NCBI GenBank assembly: GCA_018398815.1
Contig: CM031612.1
Location: 5,645,866 to 5,709,865 of the forward strand
Direction: 5' to 3'
Source: Conus ventricosus
Lineage: Eukaryota > Mollusca > Gastropoda > Neogastropoda > Conidae
Length of the DNA stretch: 64,000 nt
Made by a program: the position numbers and the translations under genes. A model generated the notes under the pieces. It saw only the letters and a program-made list of their open reading frames with translations. It was not told the origin of the DNA and did no database searches. Positions 54,290-64,000 of this stretch are shown in pieces; position 1 is the stretch's first letter, and the number at the start of each line of letters is the position of its first letter.

Positions 54290-55435
54290 TCTGGTTGCCC
54301 CTTACACCCAGTCCCATATCCCCAGCATGACATTTCCTACGTGAGACCCAGCCGCCCTGGTGCTGTGGTGGGTGTCACTGATGGCAGAGTGGCAGGCGGA
54401 GCCTCTATTTCCATCACGGTCGTTTGTCTCTGGATTTTTCCACTCTGGCCTCATCCTCCTCAGATCTGAGCTTGTCACAGGCGCCAGTGGGAAGACTGTC
54501 ACGACCAAGTTGACTTTCAGCCACTGGATGGTTGGGGGTTTCTGAGAGCATCGCTCCGATGTCTTGACCAAACTCTTATCTCTTGGGTCAGACCGGCAGG
54601 CAAACTGCAGCTCTGCTATGTCATCACTGGCCAGAGTGGAACGTCACAGCAGCCATCAATCTTGTCATTCTCATTCATCATCATTACACACAAAAAAGTC
54701 TGAAATTCTGTGGCCCTTCACCCCCTGTTGCATGAGGCCTAAGCCCAATGTCTCCTTCGTGTCCATGTCCATGGTGAATCAGTCGCCGACATGAGCAGGT
54801 TCATGTAGTTGGATGGACATGGCAGCACCCTACAGAAAGGTCAGCTGTCATTCACGCTGGCTCCATAAATACTGCATGATGTATTAGCCATGAAATTCAG
54901 CGAAACAGCTAGCAGTACGATGGCCACAGCTTGGAATCACTACTGTCCTCAACTGGGGACTTGGCACGTGGTCGACTGCATCACTCGGATCAGGACCAAC
55001 ACCATCGAGCGCTACACAGATGAGACAGCAGTGCAGTGTCTCCTCTGGAGGGTTGCCTCAATGCAATCTGACACTGACTGCCCACTATGGACCGCCAGTG
55101 CCAGGGCTGTGACAGTGCAGACCTGGGTGTCACCGAGTGTGGAAGAGACGGAATGAGCAGCCTGGGGACAATGAGCAGCCTGGGGACAAAGAGCAACCTG
55201 GGGACAATGAGCAGCGTGGGGACAATGAGCAGCGTGGGGACAATGAGCAACCTGGGGACAATGAGCAGCCTGGGGACAATGAGCAGCCTGGGGACAATGA
55301 GCAGCCTGGGGACAATGAGCAACCTGGGGACAATGAGCAGCCTGGGGACAATGAGCAGCCTGGGGACAAAGAGCAGCATGGGGACAATGCAACTAGAAGG
55401 GCACAAAGGACAAGACAGCAGAAAAAAAAATTCCT
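54290..55435 (+). mobile_element. tRNA-headed composite element, copy 2, with internal minisatellite
   Basis: Collinear with copy 1 at 48575-49512 in the same orientation but diverged. Shared landmarks are TCTGTGGCCCTTCA, GCAGTGTCTCCTCTGGAGGG and GGAATGAGC, then GACAGCAG and an A-run (55423-55431). The head boxes are degraded. An 18-bp array is expanded after GGAATGAGC. Confidence 0.7.
55147..55388. repeat. 18-bp minisatellite, about 13 copies
   Basis: Unit GAGCAGCCTGGGGACAAT with variants GAGCAACC, GAGCAGCG and GACAAA. The period is a multiple of 3, so it gives spurious ORFs in several frames. Confidence 0.95.
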
Positions 55436-56139
55436 ACATGAGAAGTGCTGTTTATGACTCACATCCCATTTCAAATGAGAACTGACATTTTGCGTCAATA
55501 TTTCTTCAAAGTGTTAGCATGAATAACCCATTGCAAAGAACATGAGGAAAAGAAACAGAATACCATAGCAGAGTCACCACAAACAGACCAGCAGCAGACA
55601 AAAAAAAGATCCCACGAGAAAGGAAACAAAAAAAGGCAAAAAGCTGATACGTAGAAAAAGAAACCATAAAATTCAAGACCAAATCCAACCAAGTGGTTTT
55701 AAAATTCAAGGTGAAAACAAAACATCACAGCCGTTCTAGACTATCCCAGACACTGTCTTCAACAACGGACAAAAAACAGAAATGGAATGACAGAAATGAC
55801 CAAAATCTCAAAATGTTTCCAAATTTCCTGATTATCAGTTGATATTTCTTGTTTCAATGATATCACATACAAGTCTTGGTTATAATGTAAAAACAAAACC
55901 AATTCTCCTCAGATGGAATGCAAAATGTACACAGAACACCACCTCCACACTCCAAAATCTGGATTAAAGACAACATTGAAAGTTGGTCACACCTAGTGAT
56001 GAACTGAATTCATTAAGTACATTAACAAAAAAGTCCACATCAAAAAATCTGGTTGATATACAGTCACATTAACATCACATTAGAAATCAAAAACGTTGCC
56101 CATGAATAAGTACGTCATGCATCCAGCACACAAAACACC
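55436..56139. other. Intergenic A-rich DNA, nothing recognised
   Basis: No ORF, repeat or motif was identified. Confidence 0.5.
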
Positions 56140-57704
56140 TGCGCCATTCCAACAGATGTTGTCGGTGCCATGCCATTCCAACAGATGTTGTCGGTGCCAT
56201 GCCATTCCAACAGATGTTGTCGGTGCCATGCCATTCCAACAGATGTTGTCGGTGCCATTCCAACAGATGTTGTCGGTGCCATGCCATTCCAACAGATGTT
56301 GTCGGTGCCATTCCAACAGATGTTGTCGGTGCCATTCCAACAGATGTTGTCAGTGCCATTCCAACAGATGTTGTCGGTGCCATGCCATTCCAACAGATGT
56401 TGTCGGTGCCATTCCAACAGATGTTGTCGGTGCCATTCCAACAGATGTAGTCGGTGCCATGCCATTCCGACAGATGTTTTCGGTGCCATTCCAACAGATG
56501 TTGTCGGTGCCATTCCAACAGATGTTGTCGGTGCCATTCCAACAGATGTTGGTGGTGCCATTCCAACAGATGTTGTCGGTGCCATTCCAACAGATGTTGT
56601 TGGTGCCATTCCAACAGATGTTGTCAGTGCCATTCCAACAGATGTTGGTGGTGCCATGCCATTCCAACAGATGTTGGTGGTGCCATTCCAACAGATGTTG
56701 TCGGTGCCATTCCAACAGATGTTGTCGGTGTCATTCCAACAGATGTTGTCGGTGCCATGCCATTCCAACAGATGTTGTCGGTGCCATTCCAACAGATGTT
56801 GTCGGTGCCATTCCAACAGATGTTGTCGGTGCCATGCCATTCCAACAGATGTTGGTGGTGCCATTCCAACAGATGTTGTCGGTGCCATTCCAACAGATGT
56901 TGTCGGTGCCATTCCAACAGATGTTGTCGGTGCCATTCCAACAGATGTTGTCGGTGCCATTCCAACAGATGTTGTCGGTGCCATTCCATTCCAACAGATG
57001 TTGGTGGTGCCATTCCAACAGATGTTGGTGGTGCCATTCCAACAGATGTTGGTGGTGCCATTCCAACAGATGTTGTCGGTGCCATGCCATTCCAACAGAT
57101 GTTGGTGGTGCCATTCCAACAGATGTTGTCGGTGCCATGCCATTCCAACAGATGTTGGTGGTGCCATTCCAACAGATGTTGTCGGTGCCATTCCATTCCA
57201 ACAGATGTTGGTGGTGCCATTCCAACAGATGTTGTCGGTGCCATGCCATTCCAACAGATGTTGGTGGTGCCATTCCAACAGATGTTGTCGGTGCCATTCC
57301 ATTCCAACAGATGTTGTCGGTGCCATTCCATTCCAACAGATGTTGTCGGTGCCATTCCATTCCAACAGATGTTGGTGGTGCCATTCCAACAGATGTTGGT
57401 GGTGCCATTCCAACAGATGTTGTCGGTGCCATTCCAACAGATGTTGTCATGTTGTCGGTGCCATTCCAACAGATGTTGTCATGTTGTCGGTGCCATTCCA
57501 ACAGATGTTGTCGGTGCCATGCCATTCCAACAGATGTTGTCGCTGCCATTCCAACAGATGTTGGTGGTGCCATTCCAACAGATGTTGTCGGTGCCATGCC
57601 ATTCCAACAGATGTTGGTGGTGCCATTCCAACAGATGTTGTCGGTGCCATTCCAACAGATGTTGTCGGTGCCATTCCAACAGATGTTGTTGGTGCCATTC
57701 TACC
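56140..57704. repeat. 24/29-bp minisatellite, about 60 copies
   Basis: Unit GCCATTCCAACAGATGTTGT then CGGT. Length variants carry an extra CATGC or CATTC block (29 bp), and sequence variants have GTTGGTGGT in place of GTTGTCGGT. There are no stops in several frames, hence long false ORFs on both strands. Confidence 0.97.
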
Positions 57705-59568
57705 ACCTTTTACACCCTCACTCTGCAGAGCAATATACAGTTATGACCCTAACCCTCTCTCCATGTTTGCTCTTCAATAAACTGTACAATTATCGCCTAG
57801 ACAACAGATACTCTGTGGCCTTGTTTGTGAGTTTTTGCAGGATTGACATACATCCCATTTGATAAAGGTAACCACCAAAAGGGCCAAGCTATCACAAACG
57901 CTTTCACAGGACTTCAGATCAAATAAAATTCCATGTCTCAACAACCTCCTCACATCACTCAACAGATTTCCCTGATAAAACTGCTGTCCCGCAACTTTCC
58001 AGTTCTTGTTTTTCACATCACTAACGGTCAGCGACTGGACCTAAATGCATTCACCTTCACATGAACAGTCACAACACCAGCATGTAAATGCAGTGAAACT
58101 GAACAGGAAGCTGCAAGCTGTGCCTGTCACAAAGATGGCACTGCAAAGTGATGCATGAAAGGCAAATAGAAACAGCAACAACAAAAAACAACAACAAAAA
58201 CAGGCCAAACCCTCATTAAACGTTCAATCAAATGCAGAAATAAAAAAAACCCCACCTGAAATTGACACAATCTGAAACATTTATGATGAGGTACACTCCC
58301 TAAACAAAGACCGACTAAAACTGAGAGAGAGGGGTGTGTATTTCTAGGACACTCATATACCTGCTGATCTCATTTCAAATAAAGCATTCACTCTCTGAAG
58401 CAATTTGTTTTGCAGTAGTTATCACAAATGGAAATATAAAATGTAAAAAAACGAACCATGGACGCATGCACCCGTGCACACACTGAAACATGTCCACGTA
58501 CTGGACACACCCCTATCCACACTCACACCCACACTCACGCACATCCCGATCTACACTTTTGCACACACTTTGCAGCCAGTCCTGAGTGCCTTTATCTTCA
58601 AGCTTCCTCACTTACAACTTCACTTTTTTTAGTGCGTATTACTGTTTGCCCGGCTGGTTTATAAAAAGTATAAATTCGCAGTTTTTGTCTGAAGAGAAAC
58701 TATCGAAAATGGCAGTCTTTTCTTGCAAACAGGAACCCAGAAGTTGAATGAGACCTTCAAAATCTTTCATCCATAGCAGTATCTTCCTACCCACAAATCT
58801 CTAAATAAAAAAAAATGACATGAAACAGAGAGATCCAGTTCACTTCATGTCCTCTCACCCATGGCACAAAACATGAGACCAGACCAAGCATCCAGGAAAC
58901 ACCCACGCAAAGCTATCAGTTGCCCTGCACACGGTCACCAAGGTCTCAGGCACCTTCTCTTTTACACTTCAAAAATGAATCAAAATCAAATGAACACATC
59001 AGACAAAAACAAAAAATCCTGCCATGTGGAGAACCCTTGAAGACTCATGAAGAGACATCATATTGCAACTCATTCAAAAGGGGAAAAAAGGTGATCACAC
59101 GATATGAACAAATAAATCGTTTTTGTCCCGATATCTTCAGCCTCAAAAAAAAAAGAAAGAGGAAGAATTTCATTTCTGAACATATATAGGGAAACTTTTG
59201 ATTACACTAAATGAAACAATAATAAAAAAGAAAAAAAAAGGAACAAACATTGCATCATACAAAACACACTGGCCTAACACAGAGGAAAGAACTGCCAGCG
59301 TCCATGGTTCACAGGACCCATTCCGTGTGTGGAGGAAGAACACCCCAAACCCATCACTACTACCGCTTCCAGGAGTGGCCGTTGACTAAACCTACCGATT
59401 TTACACAATGGAGCAGCGACGGCACGACAGACATGATGACCTGACTAACCGGTGAATGAAGCACTAATCAAGCATTGGAGTGTGACCTGAAGGCAGAAAC
59501 CACTGATCCTGGACATGCGCAGGGGCGGCTGTCGTCCCAGGGAGAGCTGGGACCGGTGGGGCGGCCGG
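57705..59568. other. Intergenic DNA or long 3' UTR of the minus-strand gene
   Basis: A-rich on the plus strand, with no convincing ORF and a CA-rich patch at 58465-58545. It directly follows (on the minus strand) the putative terminal exon at 59569-59663. Confidence 0.4.
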
Positions 59569-59663
59569 TTAGCAGGTGACGGGCGTGGCCCTGGACTCCA
59601 TGTTCATCTGGAGCTGAGCGTGGATGGCCCCTGCTGTGCTCTTGTTCTGGATCAGGGACGGGA
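59569..59663 (-). CDS. Putative last coding exon of an unidentified minus-strand gene
   Basis: A good acceptor (GTGTTTTCCAG, AG at 59665-59664) is followed by a frame that completes a split codon and reads PSLIQNKSTAGAIHAQLQMN then MESRATPVTC and a TAA at 59569-59571. The balanced composition and local rise in GC look like real coding sequence. I do not recognise the protein. Upstream exons would lie right of the window, beyond the LINE at 59740-64000. An alternative open frame (59468-59680) is Pro/Arg/His-rich and less protein-like. The gene would converge on PIGT. Confidence 0.45.
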
Positions 59664-60121
59664 CTGGAAAACACACACACAGACGTTGAGGGAAACCATG
59701 AGAGCCCACAACTTTCAAAAAACAGTTTACTTCTAGTTAGGATAAGATAAGATAATGTTGCTTATAGCCCAGCCGACCGCAGAGGGCCACATCAGGGCTG
59801 TCACCACGTTAAAATCAACTCACCAGTCATTTAAAAAAAAAAAAAAAAAAAAAACTTTCACACATCTCGTTAAATGACATCGTCCACAAACGCACCAGAA
59901 ACTTTGTTTAAAATCTTTCTTCCGTAAAATCTTAAATCAGATGAAAAATGTTAATTTCTCTCAAAAACCCAAGGATCACGTCAGGCGGGACATCCCTGAA
60001 CAGGATCTTCATGGACTCCGCTGTAAAATGTTTGTGTCTCACATTGTGCAAGTCCCAACACTCCAAAAGAACATGTTTCATTGTGAGTGGCGCATGACAT
60101 GGAATGCACCACGGAGCTTCT

Positions 60122-61218
60122 TCACTCTTTAAAAGGTAGAATGGGTAAAATACGAATGGCCGGTGTGCAGCCGGCACAGAACCGTTTCCTCTTTACGACC
60201 ACCGACGTAGATGGGAGGAAGTCCTTAAGGTTTGGACGGATCTGAAAGAGTTTGTTATTCGTCTGTGTGTTCCAATCCTCCTGCCAGAGGTCTCTCACAT
60301 AATCGTTAATTTTGGGTTTCACATCTGAGCAGGGGATATAAGTGTTGGACAGTTTCTCTCTTGTGGCGTTCTTGGCTAAACGATCAACCATTTCGTTCCC
60401 GCCGATGCCAACATGACCAGGAACCAAGCAAGAGTAATGTTGTAACCGTCCGCCTTCAACTTACTAAAAAGTTCCAAAAAAAGTAAAAGTTCTGGATGCT
60501 GAAGGTTGCGGCCAGCTATGGCTCCAAAGCTGACAGCGAATCGACAGAACAGAAAATCCCTCTTTGAAGAATGTGAGATTATCTTCAAAGCCAAAACCAG
60601 AGCAGTAAGTTCAGCAGAATAGACAGAAGCATCTGAATGAATATGTTCCAACAGTATCTGAGAAGGAGCCCCAGGGCAGTAGGCTGCACAGGCCACTCCA
60701 TCTTCAGATTTGGAACCGTCAGTAAAAACTTTTTGACAGGATGGGAATTTCAAACAGAGCTCAGCATACAATGCCTTGTACGCCAGAGAGCTGGTAGACT
60801 CTTTGCGAAAAGCTGCAAGATCAAAACGAATCTCTGGCGTGAAGAAGGTCCACGGTGGTTGATCTGGAAACTTGGAAAAATCAGATACTACACCTAGGTC
60901 TAGACCTGCATTCCGCACGTGAGGCTGCATACGAAGACCAAACGGCGGAATACATTTAGGGTTGTTTACAAACTTACTTTGGAACGGAGGATCAAAGACA
61001 CAGTCATAGGCAGGGTTTTCTGGTTCCGAGAACAGTCTGATGTAATAATTCAAAGACAGTTTCAGCCTGCGGTTGGACAGTGAAGGTTCACCCGCCTCTG
61101 CGTACAGGCTGTACACAGGGTGGTGTGCGGAACGCTCCAAGACAGAGACGAAGCCCTTGATGGTGGATAGGGTCCAAGAGTTTGAGGTAAGACGATCTTG
61201 CGGAGCCGTAGACAGCAC
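60122..61218 (-). pseudogene. LINE RNase H region, frameshifted
   Basis: Reads KVFTDGSKSEDGVACAAY and SAELTALVLALKI. DSLSAL is visible in a shifted frame near 60535, and GHVGIGGNEMVDRLAKNAT follows another shift near 60420. These are the D, E, D and H/D motifs of RNase H, which degrades RNA in the RNA-DNA hybrid. Confidence 0.82.
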
Positions 61219-61559
61219 AACCGTAGTCCAATTTGGAACGGACCAAGGCTCTGTAGAGGTGCAGCAAAGTTTTCTTATCAGCGCCCAGTCAGTGTGCGCT
61301 ACGACCCGCAGAAATATTCAGTGCTTTCTGGCAAGCAGTTTGAGGTTTTTAATATGGCTGAGAAAGTTAAGTTTTTGGTCAAAAATGACTCCCAGAAATT
61401 TGGCCTCTTTAACAGCTGGGATGGGAGATTTCCTACTTGAAGTTCAGGATCTGGGAAAACTGACGGAAATTATGGAAGTGAATACACTGCGTCTTTGTTG
61501 GAGAAAAGGTGAAACCGTTTTCAACGCCCACCGATGGATTTTATCTATGCAAAGCTGGA

Positions 61560-62350
61560 GCCTGCGCTGGACACTCGGGTAAGGCTTCCAGTTGCGTAGA
61601 CAGCGAAATCATCCACAAACACATGAGCAGTCTGAACCCTGCTGAACTGATTTCACAATGTTGTTGATCTTTATGCTAAAGAGGGCAGGAGACAGTATGC
61701 TCCCCTGTGGAACACCCAACTCCTGCTCGTGAACATCAGAGAGAGTGGTGCCAACCCGGACCTGAAACTGTCGTTCTGCCAAAAAATTTTGAATAAAAAG
61801 CGGAAGATGACCTCGAAAACCCAGATCGTGGAGATCATGAAGTATCCCCGACTTCCAGGTAGTATCGTAGGCCTTCTCCAAGTCGAAAAAAAATTGCCAC
61901 AGCATGCCGTTTGTTCAGAAAGGCATTCCGAAGTGTAGATTCCAGACGAATCAAATGGTCAACTGTAGACGATGTTTGCGGAAACCACACTGTTCTTTCG
62001 CCAAAAGGCCATCGGTTTCGAGTTTCCACATGAGCCTAGCATTGACCATTTTCTCCATCAGTTTACAGACACAGCTGGTCAAAGCTATGGGACGGTAGTT
62101 TGAAGGGTTAGAAAGATCTTTTCCAGGTTTGGGGATGGGAATAATGAGGGCTTTCCGCCAAGAGGGTGGAAAAAAACCTGTAGTCCACACATGGTTGTAG
62201 ACCTGTAGCAGTGTGTTCAGGACCTTCTAGCGGAAGATGTTTCAACAGCTGATAATGGATTTCATCTATACCTGGAGAGGAATCGCTGCAAGAAAGTAAG
62301 GCAGATTTCAGCTCGTTTAACGTGAAAGGAAGATTGTAGTCTTCCATGTT
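61560..62350 (-). pseudogene. LINE reverse transcriptase, frameshifted
   Basis: Fragments: GIDEIHYQLLKHLP, ALIIPIPKPGKD, NYRPIALTSCVCKLMEKMV, EQCGFRKHR, FFDLEKAYDTTWK, LGVPQGSILSPALFSIKIN, and FVDDFAVYA read in another frame at about 61598-61625. Order and spacing are those of a LINE RT. Confidence 0.85.
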
Positions 62351-62927
62351 ATCGGACGAAAAGTTGCAGGGTGATTTTTCTTTTAGGGCTATGTTTTTGA
62401 CAAAAGTGGCTGATTTATTAGAAGAGAGGAGGAATTCTTTTCAATGGTTGAAGCAAGCAGATTAGCAACTGCTTTCTTCTCTGTTAGTAAAGAATCCGAA
62501 AACTTGAGATGGTTCACAGTGGGACAGGTGTTCTTCCCTTTGATTTTCTTAATGATGTTCCACACTTTTTTCTTAGAAGTTTTTGATGTCAGCCTGGAGC
62601 AGAAGCTTCTCCAGGACGACGTTTACTGATTTTAAAAGTGTGTCTTGATTTAGCACGGAGTTTCTGATGGGCTCGAGCGTTGGGACCCGAAGGTCGTTGG
62701 TATACCTGACGCTGAGCCGTTTTCTAACTTTAGAAATTTGTTGGCATTCTGAATCGAACCAGGGTGTTTTTGGCATTTGAAGTTTATCGGATGACACTGG
62801 AATACAGGCTTTAGCACATTTGATTATAGTGTTAGTCAGTGATTCTGCTGGGTCCGGACTCTGAAGAAAATCAGTGTCCTGGAACTCCTTGGAAATAGTG
62901 GCTGCAAATAGATCCCAGTTTGCTTTC

Positions 62928-63599
62928 TTATAATTGAGATGCTGAGAGACAGAGACGTGTTTCAGTTAATACAGGTTGTAGAAGGACAGGGAAATGGTCA
63001 CTTCCGTGCAGATCGTCATGGACAGACCACTCATAGTCCAGGACCAGCGAGGGGTCACAAACCGACAAATCTAAACACGAAAGTGAACCTGTGGAAGAGT
63101 GGAGGTAAGTTGCTGATCCGTCGTTCAGACAACACAAATCCAAGTCTGAAAGGACATCCTCAATTAGCAGACCTCTGGATGACGTACCGGCACTACCCCA
63201 AGAGGATTGTGACGTTTAAAGTCACCCAACAGCAAAAAAGGTCGAGGAAGGTCTCCTATCAGACTGACAAGGTCCTGACGACAAACCGGGACTGAAGGAG
63301 GTAGATAAATAGAACAGATGTCACAGTCTTGTGGAGAGTGACTCTCGCAGCACAGCTTGAAGGGAGGTAGACAGAGCGACAGGACTATACAGCAGAGTTT
63401 TGTGTATGAGAAGGGCAACACCGCCCGACCGTCCCAACGTGGATGGTAGTGCAGGATTTGAAAGAATATTAAAGCCAGAAAGAGTAAAGGTCTTCTGGCT
63501 TTGAATTTGAGTTTCCTGAAGAGCCACGACAGAAGGTTTTATAGACTGACACAGAAGCTGCAGCTCCTCAAAGTTGGAATTTAATCCACGGATATTCAA
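62928..63599 (-). pseudogene. LINE endonuclease domain, frameshifted
   Basis: Reads MNIRGLNSNFEELQLL, VVALQETQIQSQK and RSGGVALLIHK, then after a shift ICSIYLPPSVPV and PFLLLGDFKRHNP, then after another YEWSVHDDLHGSDHFPVLLQ. These are the N, E, D-x-N (here D-F-K) and SDH motifs of the EEP nuclease. Confidence 0.82.
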
Positions 63600-63701
63600 T
63601 GGAATATTGTACTATCCATGGTTGCAGAGGCGAAAAGGAGAGAAATCAGGTCATCTCCTCTTCAACGTCCGCTTCTAATGGAGCGAATTTATTAGTTAGT
63701 T

Positions 63702-63983
63702 TCACCGGACTGTGGTGGTCTTTGGACTGCTGGCAGACTTGCCCGCAGGTGACAAAGGCCTGGAATTTGGAGATGGTGGAGGTCTGGATTTGGGAGATGG
63801 TGGAGGTTTTTTCCTCATCTCCACCGTCTCCACACTGGGTGGAACTCCCTTGCCCGCACGGGCACTGGATAGGAGAGTTCGAGGCGGAATTGCTGGTTTT
63901 TTAATCTGCCCAGCAGCAGATGTTGTAGACTGCTGGGCAGTCTGAGGGGTGGCGGATTTTTTGCCTCCACCAGGGGCAGTCAC
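63702..63983 (-). pseudogene. LINE ORF1 C-terminal part
   Basis: A Pro/Ser/Lys-rich low-complexity frame (KKPPPSPKSRPPPSPNSRP) located just upstream of the endonuclease on the same strand. It is assigned to ORF1 by position only. Confidence 0.4.
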
Positions 63984-64000
63984 TTTGGGTGGGAAGGTGG

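Larger units (their letters stand above)
59740..64000 (-). mobile_element. Decayed I/Nimb-like LINE with endonuclease, RT and RNase H; 5' end outside window
   Basis: Minus-strand order: Pro/Ser-rich end of ORF1 (63983-63702), endonuclease (63599 to about 62928), RT (about 62350-61560), C-terminal RT region and RNase H (about 61218-60300), C-terminal Cys/His stretch (60177-59932), then the 3' UTR. The 3' end carries a short tandem tail (minus-strand TTATC units, plus-strand 59743-59757). Many frameshifts. An RNase H domain places it near the I/Nimb group rather than CR1. Confidence 0.85.

Noticed and set aside
56096..57862. Plus-strand open frame of 588 codons and similar frames on the minus strand
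   Set aside because: A 24-bp repeat without stops keeps several frames open; no non-repeat protein sequence is present.
59468..59680. Alternative 70-codon frame at the putative terminal exon
   Set aside because: Pro/Arg/His-rich composition and no in-frame end near the GC-rich exon; the frame ending at 59569 is more protein-like.

Overview
The window looks like a repeat-rich animal nuclear genome, most likely a lophotrochozoan and probably a mollusc or gastropod. That placement is an inference from the two conserved metazoan genes, their GT-AG introns and the style of the transposons (LINEs with a PHD finger or RNase H, tRNA-derived SINEs with GAA tails, very many minisatellites). No species can be named from the sequence alone. 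There is no bacterial or viral operon and no CRISPR array.

Layout. (1) 406-15187, minus strand: the 5' half of a JARID2 (Jumonji, PRC2 cofactor) gene. Five short exons keep exact phase, and a sixth, very large, low-complexity exon follows. The gene runs off the left edge before the JmjN/ARID/JmjC domains. Exon 2 has a textbook ubiquitin-interacting motif, exon 3 has the AQRKFAQ and PKTEDFLTFLCLRG motifs, and exon 6 carries a 26-copy 12-residue repeat and three apparent frameshifts. Its introns hold poly-C tracts, a foldback hairpin and a 2.0-kb terminal-inverted-repeat (TIR) transposon (12079-14101). (2) 15188-21867: intergenic DNA between two divergent genes, filled largely by a decayed CR1/L2-type LINE (about 17540-20985). 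(3) 21868-43102, plus strand: a complete ten-exon PIGT gene (GPI transamidase subunit, 608 codons with perfect phase). Its introns are swollen by at least seven minisatellites, including a 3-kb pyrimidine-rich array, plus microsatellites, a 215-bp foldback, a truncated LINE end and a tRNA-SINE. (4) 43103-59568: no confident gene. It holds a 37-bp minisatellite in the presumed PIGT 3' UTR, a second SINE with an 11-bp target duplication, a hAT transposon (45921-48331) with a 6-bp target duplication, two copies of a 1-kb tRNA-headed element, one of which spawned an 18-bp minisatellite, and a 1.56-kb 24/29-bp minisatellite. (5) 59569-59663, minus: a likely last coding exon of an unidentified gene that would converge on PIGT. 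(6) 59740-64000, minus: a decayed I/Nimb-type LINE (endonuclease, RT, RNase H) running off the right edge.

The two recognised genes are not functionally linked: one acts in chromatin (Polycomb), the other in GPI-anchor attachment in the ER. I see no new multi-gene system. The most notable signals are the JARID2 regulatory motifs and repeat-inflated exon, two DNA transposons with intact ends and 6-bp target duplications, and the unusual number of independent minisatellites. Most long open frames in the window are by-products of stop-free tandem repeats and are not annotated as genes.
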